Position numbers and translations under genes: made by a program. From the NCBI RefSeq assembly GCF_900111735.1, contig NZ_FOHW01000023.1, forward strand, positions 28,730 through 92,729: a stretch of 64,000 bases of DNA, written 5' to 3'. The notes beneath the pieces were generated by a model. It was not told the DNA's origin. It made no database searches and saw only the letters and a program-made list of their open reading frames with translations. Shown here piece after piece: positions 1 through 8,415 of the stretch. The DNA comes from Pseudomonas graminis (GTDB lineage Bacteria; Pseudomonadota; Gammaproteobacteria; Pseudomonadales; Pseudomonadaceae). Numbering within the stretch: the stretch's first letter is position 1; each line of letters opens with the position of its first letter.

Positions 1-664
1 GAGACGGCGACAGCGCCTCCACCTCGCGGACGATTGCGTCCAGCGCGACATTCAGCGGCGTTTCTTCAACGGCCAGCTCAAGGATACGGTTCTGGGCGGC
101 CCCGAGTGCCGCCGCGCGATTGCGGGCCTGGGTCAGGCGCGCATTCTCGATGGCGATCGTTGCCAGCCGCGCCAGACTTTCCAGACGCTTGACCGTGTCG
201 TCATCGTGACGGCGGACCTGCGACCAATAGGCGCCCAGCGCCGCGACCGGCACAGGCCGACCGATAGGCGCCATGATGAGGCTACGCACGAACGTCGGCG
301 AATAGATGTCCTGCGGGATGCGTGGATCGAGCCGAATGTCGCTGATCGCAATCGTCTCGCCGCGACGCATGACCCACCCGGAAACGCAGTGATCGGCCGC
401 GAAGGTCTGGCCCTGCCAGAGCGCAGAGACCGCATCTTCGGCTATGTAAGAACATCGCCCTTCGTCCCGAATCACAACGGCAATGCCCTCCGCGCCGAGC
501 GTGGCGCGCGCCACGTCTCGCAGCACGGCGACGACCTCGTCCACGGACTCCGCCATTACCAGCCGCTCACTGGCATTCAGTACATGAGACAGGCGCTCAT
601 CGCCGCTAGGGTCGACTGGAACAGTAGTCAAACGGATCTCCCGACATCTCCACGGCATCAACAT
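1..664 (-). CDS. GAF-domain sensor protein, N-terminal part (cut by window edge)
   Basis: The minus strand is open from about 664 to the first base, giving about 220 residues before the window ends. ATG codons lie at 664 and 658, two codons apart; neither has a strong Shine-Dalgarno. Residues about 25-175 read as a GAF domain (ARATLGAEGIAVVIRD, SYIAEDAVSALWQGQ, SGWVMRRGETIAISD, FVRSLIMAPIGRP, AALGAYWS). A helical linker follows (IAIENARLTQARNRAAALG), then the start of another domain. This GAF type is usual in HWE/HisKA_2 cytoplasmic sensor kinases and similar signalling proteins, but the output domain lies outside the window, so kinase identity is inference. No signal peptide or membrane segment is seen. 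The protein stands alone, with 157 bases to the glutaminase gene on the same strand. Confidence 0.75.
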   Translation of the reverse strand, partial: MLMPWRCREIRLTTVPVDPSGDERLSHVLNASERLVMAESVDEVVAVLRDVARATLGAEGIAVVIRDEGRCSYIAEDAVSALWQGQTFAADHCVSGWVMRRGETIAISDIRLDPRIPQDIYSPTFVRSLIMAPIGRPVPVAALGAYWSQVRRHDDDTVKRLESLARLATIAIENARLTQARNRAAALGAAQNRILELAVEETPLNVALDAIVREVEALSPS

Positions 665-821
665 CCCGCAGACTGGTTCGAACTGGACAGGGCTAAAGTG
701 GCAGTGTATCGGCTATCCCTTGGATCTCTACACGGCTCGATTCAGGTTTTATCAGAAAGGCGACCAACGCGCGCACACTTGCCACTCTCCAGAATGATTC
801 ATGAAACAACTACGGCCATTG

Positions 822-1730
822 TCAGAAAACAGACCAACCAATCCGCGAACTCAGCAACTCCAACGCCGCCATTCCGGCGAGCGAATTCCCTGCAGCGTTC
901 AACTCCGGCGACCACACGCATACGGTGAACTGCCCCGGCACGATCGCCACGATTCCGCCCCCTACCCCGCTCTTGCCCGGCAACCCCACGCGATAGGCAA
1001 AATTGCCGGCTTCGTCATAGAGCCCGCTGGTGGCCATGATCGAGTTCACTTGCTGGGTCTGGCGCGGCGTGAGGATCTGCTCACCGCTGTGTTTGCAGAA
1101 ACCGTTGTTCGCCAGAAAGCAGAACGCCCGGGCCAGATCGAGGCAGCTCATCCTCAGCGCGCAGCAACTGAAATAACTGCGCAGCACGGTCTCGACCTCG
1201 TTATGGAAGTTGCCGAAGGACTGCATCAGGTAGGCCATCGCCGCGTTACGTGCGCGGAATTGATATTCGGAATCCGCCACACGGGCATCGATCAATACCT
1301 GGGGATTGCCCGACAGCCGCCGCACGAAATCGCGCATGGACAAGGTCGGTGCCGCGAACCGCGACTGGTTGATGTCGCAGATCACCAAAGCCCCGGCATT
1401 GATAAAGGGGTTACGCGGGCGTCCGCGCTCGAACTCCAGCTGCACCAGCGAGTTGAACGGCTGGCCCGACGGCTCATGACCCAGGCGCTCCCAAATGGCT
1501 TCACCGGAATGGCCGATCGCCTGAACCAGGCTGAACACCTTGGAAATGCTCTGCACCGAAAACGGCTCAAGCGCGTCGCCCGCACAGTAATAGGTGCCAT
1601 CGTTGCCGTAGACGGCAATGCCCAATTGCTGCGCTGGCACGTCGGCCAGTGCGGGAATGTAGTCAGCCACCTTGCCCTGGCCGATCAAGGGACGCACTTC
1701 GTCGAGAATCTCGTTCAACAGCGTTTGCAT
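822..1730 (-). CDS. glsB: Glutaminase
   Basis: L-glutaminase (glutamine to glutamate plus ammonia) of the serine-dependent beta-lactamase-fold family. The 302-residue length is normal for the family. The Ser-x-x-Lys nucleophile motif is at residues 61-64 (SISK, preceded by EPFSVQ). Other family blocks are PFINAGALVICD, NAAMAYLMQSFGN and the C-terminal GKSGVGGGIVAIVPG glycine loop. The start at 1730 gives the usual MQTLLNEILDEVRPLIGQGKVADYIP terminus. No signal peptide, so cytoplasmic. It is monocistronic, with no partner gene nearby. The family assignment is certain; the choice of glsB over glsA follows Pseudomonas naming habit. Confidence 0.95.
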   Translation of the reverse strand: MQTLLNEILDEVRPLIGQGKVADYIPALADVPAQQLGIAVYGNDGTYYCAGDALEPFSVQSISKVFSLVQAIGHSGEAIWERLGHEPSGQPFNSLVQLEFERGRPRNPFINAGALVICDINQSRFAAPTLSMRDFVRRLSGNPQVLIDARVADSEYQFRARNAAMAYLMQSFGNFHNEVETVLRSYFSCCALRMSCLDLARAFCFLANNGFCKHSGEQILTPRQTQQVNSIMATSGLYDEAGNFAYRVGLPGKSGVGGGIVAIVPGQFTVCVWSPELNAAGNSLAGMAALELLSSRIGWSVF

Positions 1731-1921
1731 GGAGGGTCCTGGCGTTGATCCCCTGACGGCAGCAGGGGTTAGGGTTCATGACGAATGCTGAGAGGGCGGG
1801 ATCACACATTTGGGCAGGATTTTGGTTTTTTTGTGGTGAGTGGGTTGGCGCTCTCAGGTCGGCGGAGACTGGTTGGCCGCCAGCGCTTATGGGGCTGATT
1901 TTCTGGAAATAGGCCCTGCCA

Positions 1922-2419
1922 TCACATCGAGGTGTCGGCTCCGAATGCTTGCCGCAGCACGGTGATGGCTTGTTCAATTGATGGGCCTTCTATGGGCGGT
2001 GGGTCGGGACGCTCACAGAATTCTCGCCATACGAAGAGGGTCAGTTCTGCGCCGTCGGTTTGGTTTGAACAGTCAGGGAGCGAGCCGAAGGTTTGCAGCG
2101 ATCTGTAGCGTTCGTCCGCCCAGAACAGCGCTTCGACCCATGGGTAGATCGGGATGAAATGGAAATGAATGGCGTGGCCCGCATCATGGCCGAAACGGCA
2201 GATGTAGAGGCGTTTGGAGTGCAGGCGTGTTTCGATGGCTTGCTGGATTTGGGCTTGCAATGGGCCGAGTTCGGCTAGCGCTTGGGCTGGCAGGTTTGCC
2301 ATTGAGTTTGTTGTCTGCTTGGCGACAAGCATCAGGTAGCCGGGGAGGTGGCTGTCCGTGCGGTGGTTGATGAGCCAATGGGTGGTTTCGTGGATGACGA
2401 GGCTAGGGGGTATGTCCAT
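1922..2419 (-). CDS. HIT-family protein
   Basis: Histidine-triad nucleotide-binding protein, the family of dinucleoside polyphosphate hydrolases and nucleotidyl hydrolases. The triad-like motif HAIHFHF is at residues 82-88 counted from ATG 2419 (His82, His85, His87). The N-terminal strand SLVIHETTHWLINHR and LPGYLMLVAK fit the HIT fold. A longer reading from TTG at 2461 is open, but ATG 2419 gives the usual N-terminus. At 165 residues it is somewhat longer than a minimal HIT protein, with a C-terminal extension (ELTLFVWREFCE) seen in acinetobacterial and pseudomonad relatives by my recollection. The substrate cannot be told from sequence. Confidence 0.8.
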   Translation of the reverse strand: MDIPPSLVIHETTHWLINHRTDSHLPGYLMLVAKQTTNSMANLPAQALAELGPLQAQIQQAIETRLHSKRLYICRFGHDAGHAIHFHFIPIYPWVEALFWADERYRSLQTFGSLPDCSNQTDGAELTLFVWREFCERPDPPPIEGPSIEQAITVLRQAFGADTSM

Positions 2420-2514
2420 TGGGCGGCCATTGGTAAGGGTCGGGGCAGTCTGGTAATTCAAGCAGGAATTCAGTTAGTGTTCTCGCCACAATTTACGAAA
2501 GCAGGGAGCTAAGC

Positions 2515-3069
2515 ATGGCATTTGATGCATTTATGAAGGTCGACGGTGTTGAAGGCGATTCGCTGGACGGTGACCATATAAAGGGCTACCGAATTTGTAG
2601 TTCCGCTTACTACTGCTTCGCTGTACAACGCATTTCGAGTCTCATCAGTAAGAGCAGGTCGGATATCTGTTGTCACCAGTGAAAAGCCACTCCAAGCTTC
2701 AAAGAAGCTGGGCGGTGGGCATACGATCTTCAAGCATGTGGGTAAGAATATTGATGAGTTAAAAACACGATTCGCATCGAAAAGGTCCACGTCTCATCCA
2801 CATTCTATGATCTCGAAACTGCCGAATGGGCGGTCAGTCAAGCACTTCAACGAAACAGACTCAAAATATTGATGCAGTCCAAAGCCAGGCTGATTCTTAC
2901 AGAAAAAAGATTTGAGATCTCGACGACCTTAGAAAAGCCGGTTGGTTGGGGTGTGACCAGAGAAGCACCCAACACTGCGGTGAATATGTCAAAGGTCACG
3001 ATTGCAATTAAATGCGTGAAATACAACCATATGCCTTATTTTATAATCACTGCTTTTCCATCACTGTGA
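2515..3069 (+). pseudogene. Broken Hcp / RNase A-like toxin fusion (T6SS cargo effector remnant)
   Basis: Three pieces lie in order. First, 2515-2590 reads MAFDAFMKVDGVEGDSLDG followed by DHIKGY, the exact style of the N-terminus of Hcp, the type VI secretion tube protein. The remaining roughly 130 Hcp residues are missing. Second, the +1 frame from about 2591 encodes ...KKLGGGHTIFKHVGK followed by NIDELKTRFAS, the opening of the bacterial RNase A-like toxin domain found at CdiA C-termini. Third, after an A-run near 2780 the first frame resumes with VSSTFYDLETAEWAVSQAL and continues to YFIITAFPSL before TGA at 3067. That is the expected end of the same domain. The simplest reading is a former Hcp-toxin fusion hit by an internal deletion and at least one indel. 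Base composition is more AT-rich than the neighbours, consistent with transfer. The candidate immunity gene follows after 10 bases. Confidence 0.72.
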
Positions 3070-3079
3070 GACTAAAACC

Positions 3080-3448
3080 ATGGCATACGGATTAATAACA
3101 GACTTCATTTATGAAGTCGGCGATGGTGTCGGTGAATTTTTACCTGACGATGAGAAAACGCTATTCTCGCCACCAACCCTAGATCAAATAGTTAAAGAAT
3201 ATATTGACGAAGGCAACTTATTGAATGTCTTTTTTTTAAAAAGACAGATTAAGCATTACATCAAGAACCATATGACCCCAGAAGGTCTAGAATATGTGCA
3301 CCCGCCATTTGGGCAAGACACATCTTTCGTTGAAGATTATTTCGACGGAGATCTGTATGTTTTTCTGACTAACACCTTGGGTTTGCTTGACAAAGAGTTT
3401 AAAGCTCGCGCCCCTAAGGTCATATCGAAGTTTACGGGACTTGGGTGA
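3080..3448 (+). CDS. Candidate immunity protein to the adjacent RNase A-like toxin
   Basis: An intact 122-residue acidic, soluble protein with no signal peptide or membrane segment (MAYGLITDFIYEVGDGVGEF at the start, FKARAPKVISKFTGLG at the end). I do not recognise the family with certainty. The immunity role is inferred from position: it starts 10 bases after the toxin remnant stop, on the same strand, with the same low GC content, the standard arrangement for CdiA/Hcp-type polymorphic toxins. ATG 3080 has only a weak purine tract upstream, suggesting translational coupling to the former toxin gene. If the toxin is dead, this is an orphan immunity gene that could still protect against kin carrying the intact toxin. 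Confidence 0.6.
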   Translation: MAYGLITDFIYEVGDGVGEFLPDDEKTLFSPPTLDQIVKEYIDEGNLLNVFFLKRQIKHYIKNHMTPEGLEYVHPPFGQDTSFVEDYFDGDLYVFLTNTLGLLDKEFKARAPKVISKFTGLG

Positions 3449-3718
3449 TCATGCCCGTATCTTAGCAATTCCTTTACTTTAGATGGCCGGCATGTCGACG
3501 CCTCGCCATTCAAGAACATCTTCGTCGTAACTTCAGTTGACCTGGTTCAAAAGGAGCTATTAGACAGTTATCCATGTTGCTTGAATCGGTTGTATTGCAC
3601 TCACATCGAGCACCCCGACCTTTATTGAACCCGACGAGTACTAAAAACAGTTGAGTGCGCAGGACAGCGCACCGCTCCGATCGTCTCTCAATTGCAGCAA
3701 ACTCGAAGTGAGGTTTAA

Positions 3719-3891
3719 ACGGCGCAAATGCAAGCAGCACGGATATTGGGCGGCGCGATTCCCGGGCGCCCATGGGTCAATGCTGGCTATGGCCTCGGTG
3801 TCATGCGGGGTTCGATTGACGGCGGGCTAACCTGTGCAGCCACACTGGCTGCGGACCTGGCAGCGTCATTGCCGTTTACCCCGGATGCAAC
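3719..3891 (+). pseudogene. Remnant of a beta-lactamase-fold serine hydrolase (C-terminal part)
   Basis: One frame reads QMQAARILGGAIPGRPW then VNAGYGLGVMRGSIDGG. After a frame change near 3830 another frame reads SHTGCGPGSVIAVYPG. Together these match the pattern of the C-terminal third of class C-like serine hydrolases, where GRPW...YGLGLM precedes a HTG-G-GS motif (the KTG-equivalent). No N-terminal part with an SxxK motif is present upstream, and the sequence runs out before 3900. The fragment is therefore a truncated, frameshifted relic. The 270 bases between the immunity gene and this relic hold no recognisable gene. Confidence 0.5.
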
Positions 3892-3917
3892 AACTATCCA
3901 CAAAGAGACTGCAAGCC

Positions 3918-5255
3918 CTAGCGATTAACCTTGCGTGTGACGGCATCCTCTGCCGAGGACTGAAGAAAACCTCGTGCCAATTGTTGGTACAACTCAGGCC
4001 CCATTCTCGAGCTGACGCCTTTGGCGATCAACGCAACCGCCATAAGGCTGATCACCATGCCGTGGCTGTCGATCATTTCCATCACGATGATCGCGGACGT
4101 GATCGGCGACTGGGTCACAGCGGCCAGAAAACCCACCATGCAAAGGGCAATGATCGGCTGCGCAGCCAGACCGAAAAGGTCAGCGGCGTTGGCGCCGACT
4201 GCCGCCCCTACTGCCAGGGACGGTGCAAAGATGCCGCCGGGAATACCAGAAAAATACGTGACCACGGTGGCGAGAAATCGCGTGACAGGCGCGTGCCAGG
4301 GCAAGCCGATGTCGGAGGCGATGACCTGAGAGGTAATGCCGTAACCGCTACCGAAGGACATCCCTCCGCTGAGCCAGCCCAGGATCGCAACAATCAGCCC
4401 GCAGGCGCCGGCGAACCATACCGGGTGCTGGCGGCGCCATTCCCAGACAACAAAACCGCTATGACGCTGGGGCCACAGCAGCATCCGGCTGAACAATCCG
4501 CCGAGCAACCCACAGCCGATACCGATCGCCAGGACAGGCCCGAGGATATCGACACTGATGTCCGGAACATCGAAGTGACCGAAATAGTTGTAGTTGCCCT
4601 GCAAGGCGATGGCGACCATCCCCGACAGAATGATGGTGCTGAGCAGGACACCGCTGGTTCGGGTTTCGAGCTTGCGGCCCAACTCCTCCACCGCAAAGGC
4701 GATGCCGGCCAGCGGCGTGTTGAACGCTGCAGCGATGCCGGCCGCGCCCCCTGCCAGAATCAGGTCTTCGGCGCGCACGATGCGAGCGTTGGGCAGAAAA
4801 CGGTGAAAGAAATGCATGATCGAGGCCGCCACCTGCACCGACGGGCCTTCGCGCCCCGCGGAAAACCCGCCGGTCAACGCCAGCGTGCCCAGACTCATCT
4901 TGGCGAACGCAATGCGCAGCGACAGCAGTTTGTCGACACGCTTGCCCTGATGCACCAGCCGGGTGGCTGCGATGACTTGCGGGATGCCACTGCCCTGAGC
5001 GCCAGCGAAGAACCGGGTGGTGAGCCACACGACAAGCATGCCGACCAGTGGGGTATAAACGAACGGCAGCCAGGGCCGCTCAGCGGTGTGCAAGGAAAAC
5101 TGTGCCAAGGCGAGGTCGGCCATGCGGGCGAACAGTACGACAAGCAGCCCGGCAAGCGTAGCCGCTGCCCAGAGCGTGACCCGGGTGCGCCATCGCATGG
5201 AGGCGAAACGACGGCGGATCAGCAGTAGAGGTTTGATCACCGGTGGGTTTCCCAT
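3918..5255 (-). CDS. ClC-family chloride channel / H+-Cl- antiporter
   Basis: Inner-membrane ClC protein of 445 residues with about ten or more hydrophobic segments. The three anion-pore signatures are present: GSGIPQV (residues 88-94), GREGPSV (134-140, gating glutamate Glu136) and GIFAPSLAVGA near residue 345. The gating glutamate suggests an H+-coupled exchanger, but whether it is a channel or antiporter cannot be settled here. No C-terminal CBS domains, as in the short bacterial forms. It is transcribed alone, towards the degraded patch at 2.5-3.9 kb. Confidence 0.93.
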   Translation of the reverse strand: MGNPPVIKPLLLIRRRFASMRWRTRVTLWAAATLAGLLVVLFARMADLALAQFSLHTAERPWLPFVYTPLVGMLVVWLTTRFFAGAQGSGIPQVIAATRLVHQGKRVDKLLSLRIAFAKMSLGTLALTGGFSAGREGPSVQVAASIMHFFHRFLPNARIVRAEDLILAGGAAGIAAAFNTPLAGIAFAVEELGRKLETRTSGVLLSTIILSGMVAIALQGNYNYFGHFDVPDISVDILGPVLAIGIGCGLLGGLFSRMLLWPQRHSGFVVWEWRRQHPVWFAGACGLIVAILGWLSGGMSFGSGYGITSQVIASDIGLPWHAPVTRFLATVVTYFSGIPGGIFAPSLAVGAAVGANAADLFGLAAQPIIALCMVGFLAAVTQSPITSAIIVMEMIDSHGMVISLMAVALIAKGVSSRMGPELYQQLARGFLQSSAEDAVTRKVNR

Positions 5256-5398
5256 TTAAAGATCAGCGCAGTTCGACCGTCAGACTACCCAAATAAAGCC
5301 ATGACCTCCAAGGTGCTGTGATCCCGGGCCCGCCCCCCCTCACCTCAAAGCCAGCCCGAGTGGCGATGATGCGGCTGAGCGCTGTTCGAACGGGCTAT

Positions 5399-6190
5399 TC
5401 ACTGCACTGGCTTCAAACCGCTGCGTTCTATGGCGTCATGGCCCTTCTGCGATCCCATGTAGTCCAGCAAGGCCTTGGCTTCGGTGGGATGGGCACTGTT
5501 TTTAACAACGGCACCTGAGTACAGAACCATCTGCTGCACGTTGTCCGGTATCAAGCCCACGATGTCGATGCCCTGAATCGGCGTGAGCCCACTCAACTGC
5601 TGAAACCCCAATTCTGCTTCGCCTCGGGCCACCACATCCCCCACCGGCTCAACAGACACGACCTTGCCCTTGAGCATGAATCGCGGGTAGAGCTTCATGT
5701 GCGGGAACAACCAATGGGAGAGATAAAGGCCGCTTGCGCTGTCGGAATAGGCGACCGATTCTGCGTTCAGGAGCGTCTCGCGAAAGGCTTTCATACTGCC
5801 AATATCCGGCTGTACTGCGCCTTTGCGCACCGCCATGGCAATGAATGATTTCCCCAGGTCCACCCGCGTAAGTGGGTCGACCTGATTGCGGGCGGTCAGC
5901 GTGTCCAGGGAAGAACCCAGTGTCAGCACCACGTCGGCTTCTTCCTTGCGATCGAGACGGTTATCAATTGCCTGCGGCGCGGGGCCGCTTGCCTGAGCCA
6001 CCGTTACCTGCAGCTTCACCCCACTGGCTTTTTCGTATTCGGGGGCGATGGCGAGTATCGCCCCCTTGAAGCCACTGGAGCTGAGGACCTTGAGCGTTAC
6101 TGGCAGCGTTTTGGGTGCATCGGCGGCGTGGATGACGCCCGTACTCAACAGCGCACAGGACAACACGAAAGGTTTGAATAGAAGGCGCAC
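5399..6190 (-). CDS. Periplasmic substrate-binding protein, ModA-like
   Basis: A 263-residue secreted binding protein. GTG at 6190 is chosen as start because it follows GAGGAAC at good spacing and begins a clean signal peptide (LLFKPFVLSCALLSTGVIHA, cleaved at HAAD). An upstream extension would run into the divergent regulator gene. The mature part (VTLKVLSSSGFKGAI at its start, later ADVVLTLGSSLD, VEPVGDVVARGEAELGFQQ) has the layout of type II binding proteins related to ModA molybdate receptors. No permease or ATPase gene is adjacent, so it may act as an orphan receptor or in signalling. It is divergent from the two-component regulator at 6351, suggesting shared control. Confidence 0.8.
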   Translation of the reverse strand: MRLLFKPFVLSCALLSTGVIHAADAPKTLPVTLKVLSSSGFKGAILAIAPEYEKASGVKLQVTVAQASGPAPQAIDNRLDRKEEADVVLTLGSSLDTLTARNQVDPLTRVDLGKSFIAMAVRKGAVQPDIGSMKAFRETLLNAESVAYSDSASGLYLSHWLFPHMKLYPRFMLKGKVVSVEPVGDVVARGEAELGFQQLSGLTPIQGIDIVGLIPDNVQQMVLYSGAVVKNSAHPTEAKALLDYMGSQKGHDAIERSGLKPVQ

Positions 6191-6250
6191 GGCGAGCAGT
6201 TCCTCGTCTGGAAAAGACCCTACGCTAAAGGAGCCTTTGGCCCGGCCCGC

Positions 6251-6266
6251 GTTAACCCGTGTTAAG
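6251..6266. promoter_or_regulatory. Candidate response-regulator site: TTAA direct repeat, 10-bp period
   Basis: The 16 bases GTTAACCCGTGTTAAG lie in the divergent promoter region between the binding-protein gene (start 6190) and the regulator gene (start 6351). Two TTAA half-sites start at 6252 and 6262, exactly one helical turn apart, the geometry bound by OmpR-family dimers. The pattern TTAACCC-N3-TTAA recurs at 8411-8426. Binding by the neighbouring regulator is inference. Confidence 0.5.
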
Positions 6267-6350
6267 AAAGATTTACTTTCACGGTGGGACGTACCGGCCC
6301 AAGGTGCACCTGCCGTTAGAATGAGCGCCCTTCTCAGCCTGGAGATCCGA

Positions 6351-7028
6351 ATGATTCGTGCACTGGTCATCGAGGATGACGAAGTCACTGCGCAGGCCAT
6401 CATCGCCGAACTTGAGGCCCATGGATTCAGTGCGCAGTGGGCCGATAACGGCCGCGCTGGCCTGGCAATGGCGATCGCCGGAGGCCATGAGGTCATCACG
6501 CTAGACCGCATGCTGCCTGATTTCGACGGGCTGACCATTGTCAGCACTTTGCGCCAGTTGGCGATACAGACCCCCGTCCTGATGATCAGCGCGCTGTCGG
6601 ATGTCGACGAACGTGTGCGCGGTCTGCGCTCGGGGGGTGACGACTACCTCACTAAACCATTCTCCATGGTGGAAATGATCGCGCGCCTGGAAGTCTTGCT
6701 GCGCGGTCCCTCCCTGGACAACCACGGGCACTGTCTTGAGTTTGGCCGTCTTCACGTCAACTTGATCGAGCACTCCGTCACGCTGTACGAAGAAGCCGTC
6801 GTGCTCCTGCCTACCGAGTTCAAGCTGCTCACCTACCTGATGCGAAATGCGGGACAACTGGTCACGCGAACCATGTTGTTCCAGGAGGTGTGGGGCTATC
6901 ACTTCGACCCTGGCACCAACATCATCGATGTGCACATCGGCCGCCTGCGCAAAAAAATAGAACGCAGTGGCGCGCCGACTATCCAGACAATTCGTGGATC
7001 AGGTTATGTTCTCGTCGAAAAAAACTGA
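6351..7028 (+). CDS. OmpR-family response regulator
   Basis: A 225-residue transcription factor with an N-terminal receiver domain (acidic pair Glu8-Asp9, phospho-acceptor Asp52 in ITLDRMLPDFDG, Lys102 in YLTKPF) and a C-terminal winged helix (LLPTEFKLLTYLMRNAGQLV, VDVHIGRLRKKI-type recognition region, TIRGSGYVL). The start at 6351 follows GGAG at good spacing and gives the canonical MIRALVIEDD. The reading frame is open further upstream but without a plausible start. The histidine kinase gene overlaps its 3' end by 23 bases, so they are co-transcribed. The target genes probably include the carboxypeptidase gene downstream, given the shared promoter motif. Confidence 0.93.
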   Translation: MIRALVIEDDEVTAQAIIAELEAHGFSAQWADNGRAGLAMAIAGGHEVITLDRMLPDFDGLTIVSTLRQLAIQTPVLMISALSDVDERVRGLRSGGDDYLTKPFSMVEMIARLEVLLRGPSLDNHGHCLEFGRLHVNLIEHSVTLYEEAVVLLPTEFKLLTYLMRNAGQLVTRTMLFQEVWGYHFDPGTNIIDVHIGRLRKKIERSGAPTIQTIRGSGYVLVEKN

Positions 7029-8415
7029 TCGCTGGCGCTCCAGCAACAGCCGCCTGATCGGTTTGTATGCACTGTTCTTCGTGGCATGGGGCGGCGCCTT
7101 CACCGGCGTGCTGTATTGGGAAATTTCCGCCTACCTGGGCACGGTGGCAGAACGAACGTTGATGCAGCGTGCCCATTACTACCAGAAGGTCCCTGATGCC
7201 GCCCTGGTGGACGAACTGGCTGGCAGCGAGGTGTATTCCACCCCGGGAATCGACGCTTACGGTCTGTTCGAGGCCAGTGGTAACCATCTCGCCGGCGACC
7301 TGCTGAAGCTTCGCTCCAATTTGCCTGACGATGGCCGCGTGCACTATCTGGAGCGCGGGTTGAGCATCGCCTTGCCCAACGAAGAAACCCGCAGCAGTTA
7401 CGCGCTCAGGCTTAATCGGCCGGATGGACGCATCCTGATTCTCGCCCGCGATGGCGGATCCATCTCGGCAGTCGGCGGCATCATCGGGCAGGCGCTGTTC
7501 TGGGGACTGTCACTGACGCTGATCCCCGGTCTGATCGGCTGGCGATTGCTGCGCAGGCGACCCATTCGCCGGGTCGAACGGCTGCAGCGCAGTACCGAAA
7601 GCATCGTTTCAGGCAACCTGCGCGAGCGTCTTCCACTTTCCCCTCGCCGGGATGAACTCGACATGCTGGCCAGCGCCGTGAACACCATGCTCGAACACAT
7701 CGAGCAATTGATGCTTGAAGTCAAAAGCGTTTGCGATGGCATAGCGCACGACTTGCGCACGCCCCTGACGCGGCTTCGTGCTCGCTTGTATCAACTGCAA
7801 AAGCTGCCGCTGCAAGACGCCCACGCCCAGACATTGAATCTGGCGCTGGAAGAGAGCGAGTCGATCATGTCGAGGTTTCAGGGGCTGCTGCGCATCTCCG
7901 AGCTGGAAGATACTCGGCGGCGCTCGGCGTTTCAGGCATTTCAGCCGGAGGCGCTGCTGCAACAGGCCCATGAATTTTATGAGCCGCTGGCGCAAGAAAA
8001 AAGCCAACGGCTGATGTTGTCCCTTGGCGGGGAATATCCGGCCCTGCAAGGTGACGTTTCCCTGCTGTTCGAGGCTTTGGTGAATCTCATGGACAACGCG
8101 ATCAAGTTCACTCAGGCCGGGGGCGAAATACACTTGAGTTGCTGGCGCACGGAACACAGCCTGACCATCGAGGTGCTCGACAACGGGCCCGGTATCCCGG
8201 TCCACGAAAGAAAGGATGTCACCCGACGCCTTTATCGCGGCGATGCAACAAGGCAGCAACCCGGCAACGGCCTGGGCCTCTCGCTGGTCGCAGCCATCGC
8301 GCGCCTGCACGGATTTGGTTTGAGCATTAAGGCCGGCCATGAGGGCCGTGGTACGCGTGTCGTTCTCGACTGTCCGCTGAGTGGCGTCACAACGGGCTTC
8401 TTAAACAATTATTAA
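7006..8415 (+). CDS. Sensor histidine kinase
   Basis: A 469-residue membrane kinase paired with the upstream regulator. Transmembrane segment 1 is at about residues 18-38, a short periplasmic loop of about 115 residues follows, and segment 2 is at about 155-178. Then come HAMP (about 180-235), the dimerisation/phosphotransfer helix with His248 (DGIAHDLRTPLTRLR), the N-box (LMDNAIKF), G1 (DNGPGIP) and G2 (GNGLGLSLV). ATG 7006 lies within the regulator's 3' end, consistent with translational coupling. The periplasmic domain has no family I recognise, so the signal is unknown. Neighbouring cell-wall and binding-protein genes suggest an envelope cue. Confidence 0.93.
   Translation: MFSSKKTDRWRSSNSRLIGLYALFFVAWGGAFTGVLYWEISAYLGTVAERTLMQRAHYYQKVPDAALVDELAGSEVYSTPGIDAYGLFEASGNHLAGDLLKLRSNLPDDGRVHYLERGLSIALPNEETRSSYALRLNRPDGRILILARDGGSISAVGGIIGQALFWGLSLTLIPGLIGWRLLRRRPIRRVERLQRSTESIVSGNLRERLPLSPRRDELDMLASAVNTMLEHIEQLMLEVKSVCDGIAHDLRTPLTRLRARLYQLQKLPLQDAHAQTLNLALEESESIMSRFQGLLRISELEDTRRRSAFQAFQPEALLQQAHEFYEPLAQEKSQRLMLSLGGEYPALQGDVSLLFEALVNLMDNAIKFTQAGGEIHLSCWRTEHSLTIEVLDNGPGIPVHERKDVTRRLYRGDATRQQPGNGLGLSLVAAIARLHGFGLSIKAGHEGRGTRVVLDCPLSGVTTGFLNNY

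Noticed and set aside
2509..2790. Minus-strand open frame over the Hcp/toxin remnant
   Set aside because: It is the antisense of a region whose plus strand shows Hcp and toxin-domain sequence; no start signals.
3834..5228. Plus-strand open frame opposite the ClC gene
   Set aside because: Composition typical of antisense; the minus strand has clear ClC signatures.
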